A stretch of DNA of 64,000 nucleotides from contig NC_068939.1 in the NCBI RefSeq assembly GCF_016801865.2, positions 182,744,034 to 182,808,033 on the forward strand. The letters are read 5' to 3'. The position numbers and the translations under genes are program-made. How positions within the stretch are numbered: the first letter of the stretch is position 1; every line of letters begins with the position of its first letter. The DNA comes from Culex pipiens pallens (lineage: Eukaryota > Arthropoda > Insecta > Diptera > Culicidae). The notes beneath the pieces are model-generated. The model was given only the letters and a program-made list of their open reading frames with translations. It was not told the origin of the DNA and did no database searches. Positions 12,470-23,942 of this stretch are shown piece after piece.

Positions 12470-12829
12470 CCCTACAAAAACTATATTTATTTAAACTATT
12501 CGCCATTTTCAAAAGTTTGGCTAGATAATATCGAAGGCCGCCATCTTACGCTCAGTTTGTATGGGAGCTGTCAACATGCTCCCGGGCTGAATTAAACAGA
12601 ATAAATATAAAGCAGCAGTGCTCTACAACGACTTTTACTAAACTATTTTTTTAAATAATTTAAACATGATTGTAAATCTACCATCTACAATTTCCAAGAA
12701 TTAATTGAAAAAAAATGCTAAGCTTTTCAAAAACATGTTCAACAAGGGTGGTTTTTCTTCGTAAAGTATTTTAAACTGCATAATAATTTTCGAAAAATTT
12801 CACCTTTGAATCCCGGTGCACTTTATAAA

Positions 12830-12960
12830 AAAAATGTGAAAAGTGTTTTAAAATGCATGTAACACCAGTCCAGTTGTTTTGCAATCATTAGATTTAAAAA
12901 AATATTTTGACGGATTTTTTTTCACAAAAAAAAACCTTTTTGCAGGACTATATATTGTTA
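12830..12960. repeat. Dispersed repeat, partial copy C
   Basis: The block AAGTGTTTTAAAATGCAT followed by CAGTTGTTTTGCAATCATTAG-type sequence matches the repeat seen at 29190-29260, and more distantly at 7040-7090. Only the central part is recognisable. It is non-coding. Confidence 0.45.
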
Positions 12961-13014
12961 TTTAAAAAAAATCAATATCTTGTGAAAGGAGTTCAAACAT
13001 GCTTAAATAATTAT

Positions 13015-14354
13015 GGGTAATTCTCTACCAACTCACACGAAATCGGGAAAAGTTGCCCCGACCCTTCTTCGATTTGCGTGAAACTTTGTCCTAAGGGGTA
13101 ACTTTTGTCCCTGATCACGAATCCGAGGTCCGTTTTTTGATATCTCGTGACGGAGGGGCGGTAAGACCCCTTCCATTTTTGAACATGCGAAAAAAGAGGT
13201 GTTTTTCAATAATTTGCAGCCTGAAACGGTGATGAGATAGAAATTTGGTGTCAAAGGGACTTTTATGTAAAATTAGACGTCCGATTTGATGGCGTACTCA
13301 GAATTTCGAAAAAACGTATCTTTCATCGAAAAAAACACTAAAAAAGTTTTAAAAATTCTCCCATTTTCCGTTACTCGACTGTAAAAATTTTTGGAACATG
13401 TCATTTTATGGGAAATTTAATGTACTTTTCGAATCTACATTGTCCCAGAAGGGTCATTTTTTCATTTAGAACAATTTTTTTCATTTTAAAATGTCGTGTT
13501 TTTTCTAACTTTGCAGGGTTATTTTTGAGAGTGTAACAATGTTCTACAAAATTGTAGAGCAGACAATTAAAAAAATTTTGATATATAAACATAAGGGGTT
13601 TGCTTAAAAACATCACAAGTTATCGCGATTTTACGAAAAAAAGTTTTGAAAAAGTTACTTTTTGCGTTTCTCTTTGTTTCGTCGTCCGTGTCTGTCGCGG
13701 GTGACCATGAACGGCCATGATCGATGACGACCAACTTTTTCAAAACTTTTTTTCGTAAAATCGCGATAACTCGTGATGTTTATAAGTTACTATATATCAA
13801 ATTTTTTGTAATTGTCTGCTCTACAACTTTCTAGAACATTGTTACACTCTAAAAAATAACCCTGCAAAGTTAGAAAAAACACGAAATTTTAAAATGAAAA
13901 ATTTTGTTCTAAATGAAAAAATTACCCTTCTGGGACAATGTAGATTCGAAAAGTACATTAAATTTCCCATAAAATGACATGTTCCAAAATGTTTTACAGT
14001 CGAGTAACGGAAAATGGGAGAATTTTTAAAACTTTTTTAGTGTTTTTTTCGATGAAAAATACGTTTTTTCGGAATTCTGAGTACGCCATCAAATCGGGCG
14101 TCTAATTTTACACATAAGTCCCTTTGACACCAAATTTCTATCTCATCACCGTTTCAGGCTGCAAATTATTGAAAAACACCTCTTTTTTCGCATGTTCAAA
14201 AATGGAAGGGGTCGTACCGCCCCTCCGTCACGAGATATCAAAAAACGGACCTCGGATTCGTGATCAGGGACAAAAGTTACCCCTTAGGACAAAGTTTCAC
14301 GCAAATCGAAGAGGGGTCGGGGCAACTGCTGTGTGAGTTGGCGGAGAATTACCC
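13015..14354. mobile_element. Foldback element, 1.34 kb, arms about 0.62-0.64 kb
   Basis: The left end begins GGGTAATTCTCTACCAACTC and the right end is its complement, GAGTTGGCGGAGAATTACCC. The arms (13015-13656 and 13733-14354) match closely throughout around a 76-bp spacer (13657-13732). As a result the same short open frame appears at 13033-13254 on the minus strand and 14124-14336 on the plus strand. These are palindrome by-products, not genes. TTAT flanks both ends (13011-13014 and 14355-14358), a possible 4-bp target duplication. A diverged half copy lies at 50789-51043. Confidence 0.8.
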
Positions 14355-14580
14355 TTATTAACGTAGGAAAATGCATTTTGCAAAAATTTTCGCAGACATT
14401 AAATCGACAAAAATCCTCTTGGATGATCAGCCCTCAAAATTGCACGGAGACTTGAATGAAAAAAACTAATTATGCAATATCGGCTTATTTTGACGTAGGA
14501 AATAGGGTGGGTACGTTTTTCCAAAAGTTCTCGGATCAAGTTTTAGTATGGTTCCCCTTGTAGGGCATGCCCATAGGGAC

Positions 14581-16673
14581 CAGTGTTACCACATGCTCGT
14601 CTGTATCAGAGGGTCAAAAAATCTGTCTTATCTGCACCAAGCATGGCGAATATCTGTACCATTATCTGTACGGTATACTTTTTGTAAAAAACTTTTTTTT
14701 AACATGCATTTTGAACAATCTTATGACAACACTAAATGCTGATATGCAGCTCGGAAGGAACGCAAAACTCCATATAAAAAAAAACACCCAAGAAACGGCC
14801 AAGGAAAGACGTTTCTTCGCGTGACGTTCCTTCGCGCGATGTTTGTTTGCAAAATGTTCTAGTGAAAAAACTAAAATATTCAGAATTTGTTTATTTTATT
14901 ACAACTGAAAGTTATAAATGTATCAATAATTTTGTAATCGATATTATAATATTGAAAATTCCGAATTGCCTTATCATGCCGAATCTCAAAAAGCAGAATC
15001 TTGAAATTAAAAGGAAGGATTTTGTATTTTGCTTGAAAAGAAGTAAACCAAAGGGAAAATCCATAAACAAACAGATTTAAAAATACAAATATTAAAAATA
15101 AAAAAATCTTAGATTAATAAAATAAAAAGAAATATGTATACAAAAAAATAATTAAAAATAACAAATTCAAAGCTTAAAAATTCTAATAATTAAAAATTAA
15201 TAAAAAGAAAAAAATATAATTTAATAATTCATATATTCAAAATCCTTCAAATAATAAATTATAATCCAAAAAAATAAAATTCTAAAAAAAAATCTAGAAT
15301 TTAAAATCATACCCAGATTTAAAATTTAAAAAATATCAAAGAATTAAGGAAATTAAGAATTTTAGAATTTAAGAATTTAAGAATTTAAGAATTTAAGAAT
15401 TTAAGAATTTAAGAATTTAAGAATTTAAGAATTTAAGAATTTAAGAATTTAAGAATTTAAGAATTTAAGAATTTAAGAATTTAAGAATTTAAGAATTTAA
15501 GAATTTAAGAATTTAAGAATTTAAGAATTTAAGAATTTAAGAATTTAAGAATTTAAGAATTTAAGAATTTAAGAATTTAAGAATTTAAGAATTTAAGAAT
15601 TTAAGAATTTAAGAATTTAAGAATTTGAGATTTTAAGAATTTAAGAATTTAAGAATATAAGAATTAAAGAATTTAGGAATTTAAGAATTTCAGAGTTTCA
15701 GAATTTTAGAATTTCAGAATTTAGGAATTTAAGAATTTAGGAATTTAATAATTTCAGAATTTCAGAATTTAGGAATTTAATAATTTAAGTTTGACTGTAA
15801 TCCATATTCATACAGACTGCAGTCCCGATTGACCTTGTTGACGGTACAAAACATAATTTATAGAAAACTTTCAATAAAATTTACTTTGACCAGATTCCAT
15901 TTATTAAATAGTTTAATGTGACATAATGGCGTCACCTTTCAAGAAACAAATAATAATGTTTTGAAAAACTAGGATCAATTTTTTTAATGTTCAGGCAAAT
16001 ACAAGGCGTTAATATAATTTAAAAATATATTCAAATTAATAAAAAAATACAATAAATTTTATGACTCATTATTTTCTGTATGATTCAGTAAAACTTTTAT
16101 TAAATTTTTGAAGTATTTTAGATTTTATTTTACCTGTGTTCTCCTTCATTTCAAAATCATTTTTGAGAAGAATGGGAAATGCTGGAAATTATGTTATAAC
16201 TTTATTAGAACGAAATGCTATAAATAATTTTTATTAGGTCCTTGTCGGTACTGAAACCTGGTTAGCAATGAGTCTAAGAAACCTAAGAAAAACCTAAAAC
16301 TACAGTGGATCTTGTGTGTAAATGTTAGTGGGAGGGAGCCAATTACCCGCGGCGTATTAAGAGAGACTCATAGTTCAAAATATTCTAGCATAAATGGATC
16401 TAAGATCGTTAAAAAATATAAGCATGATCCATTTCTAAACGTTTCAAAAGTTAAACTAGATTTAATCAATGAAAAGTTCTTAAATGTTGAGATAATTGCA
16501 ATAACTTAACTATTCAATAATATCATTTTGAGTAAGAATCTGTTTTATCTGAAAATCTGTACAAATCAGTACGGTGATCCAAATATCTGTCATCTGTACG
16601 TACAGATTCTGTACTCAGATCTTTGCTGAAAATCTGTACCATGACAGATAAATCTGTACATGTGGCAACGCTG
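14581..16673. mobile_element. hAT-type non-autonomous element nested in another hAT element
   Basis: ATAGGGAC lies at both borders (14573-14580 and 16674-16681), a perfect 8-bp duplication that fits nTnnnnAn. The inverted ends are CAGTGTTACCACATG and CAGCGTTGCCACATG. Subterminal DNA on both sides is packed with ATCTGTAC-type motifs, as expected for hAT transposase binding. The 2.1-kb interior has no transposase frame and instead holds an octamer satellite (15356-15790) and AT-rich filler. Part of the interior (about 16311-16360) shares a motif with the LTR element at 18.7 kb. Confidence 0.85.
15356..15790. repeat. Octamer satellite (AGAATTTA)n
   Basis: The unit AGAATTTA is repeated nearly perfectly from about 15356 to 15625 (over 30 copies). 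It then decays into variants such as GAATTTCA and GAATTTAG up to about 15790. The array lies wholly inside the nested hAT element, so it probably arose by slippage after, or was carried by, that element. Confidence 0.9.
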
Positions 16674-17179
16674 ATAGGGACTTTCATGCCAAATATCAGC
16701 TCATTTCATTTGGTTGTAAACTGGCTGCGCGCATCAGGGTTAAAGTTTACATGGGAATTACTATGGAAAATTGGAACTTTTTGTTCAAACGCTCCTACAG
16801 GTCTGGGAAAATTTGATGCTTTTTCAAGGAAAACCGTTGATTCCGGAGACATCGGATTGGTTGCCGATGCGCCAGGTCTAGGGACAACGAATCCATATGC
16901 TCTCTTCGGGAGAAGTGTACTCCAGATCATTCCCCATAGGCCTGACCATACCAGAAGTTGGCGCGTGATTTTCCCAGACCTGTAGGAGCGTTTGCACAAA
17001 AAGTTCAAATTTCCCATAGTAATTCCCATGTAAACTTTAATCCTGATGCGCGCAGCCAGTTTACAACCAAATGAGCTGATATTTGGCATGAAAGTCCCTA
17101 TGGGCATGCCCTACAAGGGGAACCATACTAAAACTTGATCCGAGAACTTTTTGAAAAACGTACCCACCCTAGTAGGGAA

Positions 17180-18150
17180 TGCATAGACACATTTTCATTG
17201 AAACAACAAACAGACGAGCTTAAAAAATATTTCAAAGATTTTAAGTTAAAGTTTAATTGTCTCTTGTTACTCTAAATTTAACTGGTTTTGTTGAAAATAA
17301 TGCCACATAAAAACATTTTTTAAACATTCAATTGACAGTTATGATGTATTCGGACATCTCATATCTGGCTAAAAAACTGAGTTAAATCCAATATGCGGTG
17401 GGATAGAGACTTCTTGAATTATGAAAAATAATAATGAGTTAAAACCAATTACTTTAAATGAATAATAACATCAATCTATGGTAAGCAAATGAAGAAAATT
17501 AAATCATCCATGGAATTCATCACGCTTGAATTGTGAACTTGTCAAATTTAAAAGTTTCCCTCTGCTTTGTCCACATGTAACGCATTGGGACGACTGTTTA
17601 AACCAGGTTTTTTTTTATAAATATTTTGATTATACTTTTAATTTTGTTTGTTTTTATTTAAATCAAAGAATCAAGAATCTACCCGAGCAGGAGTTAATAA
17701 TAAGGGAGAATACCTTTTTCTAGTATCAACATCAAATTTGTGAGCCATTGAAAATAGTCACAAGATTATTTAAAGATCAATTTTTTTATCTTTCGAATTT
17801 TAGTACTGTTCTGATGTTGAGAAATGGAAAAGGAAATTTTTGTCACTGGCGCCGGCACCTGCTATCAAAAATAATAAGAAACGAACTCTGTAAGAGTTTT
17901 TCTTAAATCTAATGATTGCAAAATAATTTCAATAATGCACAATGCATTTTACAATGCTTTTGCAAAATACTGAATAAATGGCTTGAACTTTTAATATCGA
18001 TCAGGGCTCAGACACAAAACTTCAACAAATGTTTGGTGTTCCACAAATAAAATCATTATTATTATTAATTATGTTCAGCATTTCAAATTGAAACTACTGT
18101 GGTAGGAATTTCAGAGAGCAGAATATTTTAATTCATCATACCTTCCTCTA
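17180..18150. other. AT-rich DNA, no gene; possible MITE end
   Basis: I find no supported frame here. At about 17680-17700 the sequence CTACCCGAGCAGGAGTTAATAA resembles one end of the MITE at 39141-39584, but I could not find a matching second end. Confidence 0.4.
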
Positions 18151-18446
18151 TGTTAAATATTTATTATCGCGGACTTTCTTTTATTTAAAACAATGTACAC
18201 ATTTGTCGGTTGTACTTCAACTCTGCTCGTCCAAGGACGAGCTCATCTTTATTAAGTATTGCCATGTCGGTAGATCAACTACCTCCCTAGTATTATAATT
18301 GACTACCTATCGACTTAACTTCATTTTACCTCCTAGATTTAGTCATTGCGTTTACCTGTTGACGTACATACGTTTTTATTGTCTTATATCGCCAAACTGA
18401 GATGGTAAATATGGAAAAAGGGCGTGTTGTGGTTCAGGCCACAACA
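18151..18446 (-). repeat. 3' LTR (296 bp)
   Basis: This is the downstream LTR for the minus-strand element, the same length and sequence as 22195-22490. It is preceded on the coding strand by a purine tract. Confidence 0.88.
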
Positions 18447-18462
18447 TCACTATCCCCCTCGG
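18447..18462 (-). promoter_or_regulatory. Putative polypurine tract
   Basis: The coding strand reads GAGGGGGATAGTGA directly before the 3' LTR, the expected site and composition of a plus-strand priming tract. Confidence 0.6.
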
Positions 18463-20611
18463 AAAAGGTTTTTAATTATCTGAATGATCTTTTTTTCTTT
18501 TCATTATAAGTTGTGAATACTAATACAAAACTTTTAAACCTTAATTATATGACATTTGCAGAAATGTTGTCTAAATTTGTAGAGGTTTTGTTTCATGAAG
18601 ATTGTTGACATTTGTTTCATAAGTTTTCATGATGTTATTGAATATTTCTGAAATACGTTATTGTTTTGATTGGTACATATTGTTTACAAAATTTACTTAA
18701 ACTAATGTTAGTTGAAGGAACCGATTACCCGCGGTTTACTCGGGATTAGTGGGATACAATAAAAATAGTAAATCGTATGGCTAACAAATGATATTTTTAT
18801 GTTTACTGATTTTGAATGAATTCGTTTCATATTTTTGTTTACTAAGCTATAATTATTTTTGCTTTTAATTTAATATGTTTTTTTAGACAGCAAAGATAAT
18901 GTTTAACAATTGAAAGACGCGAAAATTAGGCTAATACAGTGATTACAATGAAAGATTGCAGTAGAATATAATTGAAATGTAAAATTTGCAGGATGACTGT
19001 AGGCGTTGAAAATGTGTGAATAAACTTTGTGATGATGGTGCTGAAGATGTCTTGATGTTGTTGTTTTGGAACCGTTTCGATTGTTAACGGTTTCGTTAAT
19101 CTTTTGATGACGACCACGATCTCGGCGACGATTAGATGAAGATGAAGATGGCGAAACAATTAGAATTGTTTGGTCTGAAGGTTGGAACGTGGGGGTCTCC
19201 TTCCCCCTACAAAAAAAAATTTTCTTATACAGACTTTACTTAACTACATTGTATTTATTTTACTTAACTACAAATGTATTTTATAAAATTTCAAAACTTT
19301 GTTTAATGATAATCAAGATGTTTGTTTGTGTGTTTATATGTGTGTTTTTAGTGTATTTATAATTATATTGTATGTTGAATTGTTTTGAACTTTTTTTTTT
19401 GTAATTCAGTTGATACATCTATAATGTTTATATTTTCATGGATAACAACTGATCATTCTCATTTTATACATTTATGGTAACGTTATTTTTAAGGGATCTG
19501 TATATTCATAAGTATCTACGAAATTGTTTGTTTTTCCTTTTTTAATACTATCATTCAAGTCATGTTTATTGAGTATAAAGTCACAATTTGTAATCTCCTT
19601 ATTTTGTTATGAACTAACTTACAGTAAAATTAGTAAAATAAGAGAAATTGTTATATTAAAATACTTCAAACAAACTAGTTACTATACTAAATGAAATGAA
19701 CATTTCTGTTAAGATGTTTGCTTCATGCCAGCTGATTTTAAATTTTTAAAAGAAAAGCTTTATTTTTTTTAATCGATCAATTAGTAAACCTATTTGAACA
19801 GATTTCAATGTATATTGTTAGTTTGAATACTTTTTCACTTTCATTATTTTAATATAATTATAAGATTATTTCTTGTGTCTGATTTGAAAGTGGAAAATAT
19901 GAATCAATTTTGTGTGAATATTTGATTAACACCTTACATTATCTTGCAGTGTTTTTATTAGAAATTTATTCAAAATATGATGGTTGTCAATTTATGTTTT
20001 AAAATTAATATATGAAAGTGATTTTTACAAACCAAATTAAATCAATCAAACTTAAATTATATCTACAACATCGATTGATTAAATTTGAAGTGGTAAAAGG
20101 TTGATTTCGATATCTTTGATATCTCGCCTGTTTTTTTTTTTCGACATACTATGATTTTAAATAAGGAAACTATTTTGCTATATTTTGAATTATTTGTAAT
20201 ATTTGTATAATATATATAATGAACTGATTTACTTTTCGTTTTTTGCATTGCATATTTCTTTGTTCAATCTGTTATATGTTCTGAACCATTTATTTTAATT
20301 TTTTACGAATAATTTGTTTTGAAAATGATTTTGTATTTAGCAAAAATATTTGCTTTGGTTCATTTTTGTGTACGCTGAATGCTTTTCTTAGATTTTTGTT
20401 AGATAGAATTTTTGTTATACTTTTGCTGAACTTATATTTAAATCAGATGTATTCTCCGGAAAAATATACATGATTTTAAATATTTTGCTCTTACGATCAA
20501 GGTAGAGTAAATCTTTAACATTCATTGATAATTGATATTGGCCAGATATCAACATAATTGATGGTTAAGATATGTCTATCATGATTGTGTGTGTGTGTTT
20601 TTTTTTGTTTA
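18463..20611 (-). other. Degenerate interior of the LTR element; no pol
   Basis: This 2.1 kb should carry pol in a complete element but is very AT-rich, and I find no aspartic protease, YxDD reverse-transcriptase or integrase motif in any minus-strand frame. Near the 3' end (about 19000-19200) a frame without ATG translates to a Ser/Arg/His-rich stretch (SNRRRDRGRH). It could be the remains of a C-terminal coding segment, but that is weak. Confidence 0.5.
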
Positions 20612-22060
20612 TCAGTAAGAATACTGATTATTTAGATCATCTAAGTATTCTATAAATTGTTGATAGAAGTGATCATTTTTATTTAAGAAAATATTTTTCT
20701 CGTTTTCAATGAAATATTTTTTAAATTTGTTTTGTTGGTAATCTAGTTTTTGACATTGCTTTTTATCTTCATTTTTTATAATTTTCATTTGCTCATTATG
20801 TTTTTCGTTAAGCTCGAAAATTTTTGAATTATTTATGATTTCCCCATGATTTTCATATTCTGCTGTTTTTTGATTTTTATGTAGAATTGGATTTTCAGTA
20901 TTGTCACATAGGTTTTCACTGATATTTGGATTGTTGAAATTTTCAGCTTGAATTTACGAGATTTCATCATTTGAATTGTTTTTCGCTAAATAATTTTTAT
21001 TTTTTGGCATACTGTTTTGCCAGTAATGATTATATTTTGTGTTATAGTTGTGGCAATTATTTGTGTTATTATAACCATTGTTGCGAGAGTTTTCATTTTG
21101 AAAATTACCATTTGTCATATTATTATTATTGTTGGTATCGTAATTGTTTATAAAATAAGGTCTTTTGTTTTTAAAAAATGGAGCGAAAGTTTTACCCCTA
21201 TAATAAGGATTAATTTTTGTATCTTTCTAATGAATGTTTTCTCTTTTAGGAACAAAATATTTCCAATTATTTTTACCGTGAAAGTAATTCATGTTATTTT
21301 GTTGTCGGATTCTATAAATATTTTCTTGTTTTGCATCATTATTTTTATTGTGCAATGGATTAAAATTGTTACCCTTATACCTGGGATTGAAGTTTTGGAG
21401 ACCTTTTTTCCCAGAATTTAAACATGGTTGAAAATGGTTTTTGAATTTAAAATATTGGACTCCGTTGTTTTGAGCTGTAGATTGTTCTAAATTTCCAGCT
21501 CTGTCAATTAATGGTAGAAATTTACCATACATTTTTTTGTCACCTAAATTTAATTTTTCCAAAATAATTTTGATTTCGTCTAAAGTAGACGCTTGGCCTA
21601 AAATAATAATTGTGTCGATGGACAACAAATCTTTTATTTTCCATACAGCTTTACCCATGGCATGCTGATGGAATAATTCGAATTCGGAGCCACAATTGTT
21701 TTTTATTTTTGTCAGAATATAATTAAGTCTAGCAATGAAATCAGTTAAGGTTTCATTTTGCTTGATTGATGATGCATTCATTTCGTCTAATAATTCCAAC
21801 ATCAATTTTAAACTTGGTTTAAATCTATCTTGCAATAAAGATTTAAGTTGGTCCCAAGTATCAAATTTTTCGTTTTTTAATTCATATTGTACATTTTCCG
21901 AAAGTTTACAGTATTTAATCACTGTAAGAAAATGTTTCTCATTTACATTTTTTGTTTTATAGATTTCGTGAAAAAGATCCACAATTTCTATAAAGGATTT
22001 TAATTTTTGCACCGAACCGTCAAATAGTTCGATGTGTTTAAATTTCAACCAATTTTCCAT
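20612..22060 (-). pseudogene. Gag-like protein with two in-frame stops
   Basis: The frame starts with ATG at 22060, about 120 nt after the primer-binding site. It is open for 277 codons to a TAG (21227-21229), then continues in the same frame to a TAA (20954-20956), and then to a TGA at 20612-20614, about 482 codons in all. The first part is a helix-rich, capsid-like region with a core around residues 60-160 (many Leu, Lys and Glu; segment WDQLKSLLQDRFKP). From about residue 200 it becomes very rich in Asn, Lys and Gln, with Tyr and Phe. I see no CCHC zinc knuckle. The frame being kept after each stop suggests the two nonsense changes are the only breaks. Gag-type assignment is from layout and composition, not a database match. 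Confidence 0.7.
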
Positions 22061-22178
22061 GTTTGTTAAAGTTTTTTTTTAATTTTTTATTATACGTTAC
22101 CAATCGTGTCCGTGTTTACTGCAGGGTTCCTGGCCGTTGATCCTTATGAAAATCCACTACACTTCAGCTACATTTTTT

Positions 22179-22191
22179 ACTTCTGACACCA
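22179..22191 (-). promoter_or_regulatory. Putative primer-binding site
   Basis: TGGTGTCAGAAGT begins three bases inside the 5' LTR end on the coding strand, the position and TGG start expected of a tRNA primer site. From memory it resembles the complement of a tRNA-Leu 3' end. The tRNA identity is tentative. Confidence 0.6.
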
Positions 22192-22194
22192 AAT

Positions 22195-22490
22195 TGTTAA
22201 ATATTTATTATCGCGGACTTTCTTTTATTTAAAACAATGTACACATTTGTCGGTTGTACTTCAACTCTGCTCGTCCAAGGACGAGCTCATCTTTATTAAG
22301 TATTGCCATGTCGGTAGATCAACTACCTCCCTAGTATTATAATTGACTACCTATCGACTTAACTTCATTTTACCTCCTAGATTTAGTCATTGCGTTTACC
22401 TGTTGACGTACATACGTTTTTATTGTCTTATATCGCCAAACTGAGATGGTAAATATGGAAAAAGGGCGTGTTGTGGTTCAGGCCACAACA
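22195..22490 (-). repeat. 5' LTR (296 bp)
   Basis: This is the upstream LTR for the minus-strand element. It has TG...CA ends and contains AATAAA on the coding strand (also in the other copy, near 18250). By eye it does not differ from the other LTR. Confidence 0.88.
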
Positions 22491-22517
22491 TCTACATCTT
22501 CAATTCTTCATTGCAAA

Positions 22518-23934
22518 TAGAGGGTGACGCGCGGGAATTCCCGGGAAAACGACCATTTTTGGACCTCTCGATTCCCGGGAAATTCGGTGGAGACTCCCGG
22601 GAAATTTTAAACTTATAAATATTTAAGCAAAATTTTATGAACTAATCAGAAAAACAATTGAAAAATTCAAAAATGTTCAAGTTCAAATAAACCAATGCTT
22701 CTCTTATCTTCTTGTTCAGAAAGTGTAAACTTTAACTTGTCAAAAATTCCAATAACTTTAATTGAGAGAAGCCAAAAAGTGTGGACCCCAAAATTTACCT
22801 TAAAACATATTTAGCAGTTACACCCCAGAAATGAAATCTAATGTTTTATTTAAAAATATTATTCTTTTAATTATTTCTTAGAGATAAAAGCTTTTTTAAG
22901 TCAAGTTCAATTTCCATATCTTCTCCCGAGCATAGCAATCCTCATAATCTAGTTTTGTTGTGAACATTCGGGTTTTCCTGATAACTGTAAATATTTCTTC
23001 AATGAAACAACAACAAATAAACAAGTTTAAAAAAAGCTTATCAAACCAATCTATAGTCATTTATTGGTACAATGCCACCCCTTGGCTCAAAGTCACCCCA
23101 TATTTTATTAGTTTTGTGCAATCTTGTTTTCCTTGGCTTGAAATTCCCTAATGTAGGAGTTTTTTTTTAAATATTTATGTATAAACTTGTCAATAATGTA
23201 CATAAGTCACTTGACTTTAGCTGAATCCGGCTTAGTCAGTCCCGTAAATCGTTTTATATCATTCTGCTACGTGTAAGTACAATTTAACACCATAAACAGT
23301 TAACTTTTAGAGTTAAAACATTGAAATACTAAAACTGACCGTATTCGAAAATTCTGTCTACAAATCTTTTGAAACTCGGCAGAGGTGCAGGATGGTCCTA
23401 GAAACCATGTCCAATCATTGGTTTGGGTGGATTTTTTTTTTATTATAACGATCTGTGGGGGACCCGTGAGTTTTCTTTGTTTGTTTGAGTCGATGTTTAT
23501 CATAATGCAGAAATCCCGAAACTAGGAAATTATATATTGGCTATATTAGTTATTATTTACAAAAACCTAACAACAAATTCATGCAACAAGTTTGTTCAAC
23601 TTTTGAAAAATCACTCAGTACGAATTTAGATTAGTAAGCATTTTAAACTACAATTTTGAGTCTTAAAAAGCTCAAGAAACGATTGTGTATTTGCAGACTC
23701 CGAAAAAAATCAAAAGGTTGATATAGTTCCTCAAAATAATGAGGCTACTTAAATAAACGTTTCAAAGAATAAGTATGAATGAATTGTTACAGAATTCATT
23801 GAAAAGAAACAAATTTATTACTTTTCTTTTTAAATTTTTGGCACTAATCGTCACACACAGTCAAAAAATCTCCCGGGTCCCGGGAATTCCCGGGAATTGG
23901 CCAAATTCAACGCTCGATTCCCGGGAACCCTCTA
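22518..23934. mobile_element. hAT-type non-autonomous element with CCCGGGAA repeats
   Basis: ATTGCAAA flanks both sides exactly (22510-22517 and 23935-23942), an 8-bp duplication that fits nTnnnnAn. The inverted ends start TAGAGGGT. Both subterminal zones are packed with CCCGGGAA/TTCCCGGG palindromes (22532-22600 and 23872-23926) in otherwise AT-rich DNA. The 1.4-kb interior has no transposase. A short CAAAGTCACCCC motif at about 23088 resembles the TA foldback at 7167-8092. Confidence 0.85.
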
Positions 23935-23942
23935 ATTGCAAA

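Larger units (their letters stand above)
14503..17171. mobile_element. hAT-type foldback MITE (outer), split by a nested element
   Basis: The inverted ends are TAGGGTGGGTACGTTTTTC (left, 14503) and the complement of CGTACCCACCCTA (right, ending 17171). The flanks are GTAGGAAA (14495-14502) and GTAGGGAA (17172-17179), an 8-bp target duplication with one mismatch that fits the hAT pattern nTnnnnAn. Without the inserted 14581-16673 element and its duplicated target, the original element is about 570 bp. It is largely palindromic: the block from 16681 to about 16815 recurs inverted at about 16970-17100. Open frames at 16623-16985 and 16706-17107 are palindrome by-products. Confidence 0.82.
18151..22490 (-). 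mobile_element. LTR retrotransposon, gag remnant only, pol absent
   Basis: Two directly repeated 296-bp LTRs (18151-18446 and 22195-22490) enclose about 3.75 kb. By eye they are identical. On the coding (minus) strand each begins TGTTGTGGCC and ends TTTAACA. TCTA flanks both sides (18147-18150 and 22491-22494), a 4-bp target duplication. A primer-binding site follows the 5' LTR and a purine tract precedes the 3' LTR. Gag is recognisable but broken, and no protease, reverse transcriptase or integrase motif is visible in the remaining 2.2 kb. A 4-bp duplication and TG/CA ends fit a Ty3/gypsy-type element. Identical LTRs mean recent insertion, so it was probably mobilised by a related complete element. 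Confidence 0.88.

Noticed and set aside
13033..14336. Near-identical 70-residue frames on opposite strands, resembling a two-gene family
   Set aside because: They are the same piece of sequence in the two arms of the 13015-14354 foldback. There is no start context and no conserved domain.
15356..15790. CRISPR-like or regulatory array
   Set aside because: It is a simple 8-nt tandem repeat without spacers in a eukaryotic context.
16623..17107. Frames of 120 and 133 codons on opposite strands
   Set aside because: They lie in the palindromic part of the outer hAT MITE, and each is the shadow of the other arm.
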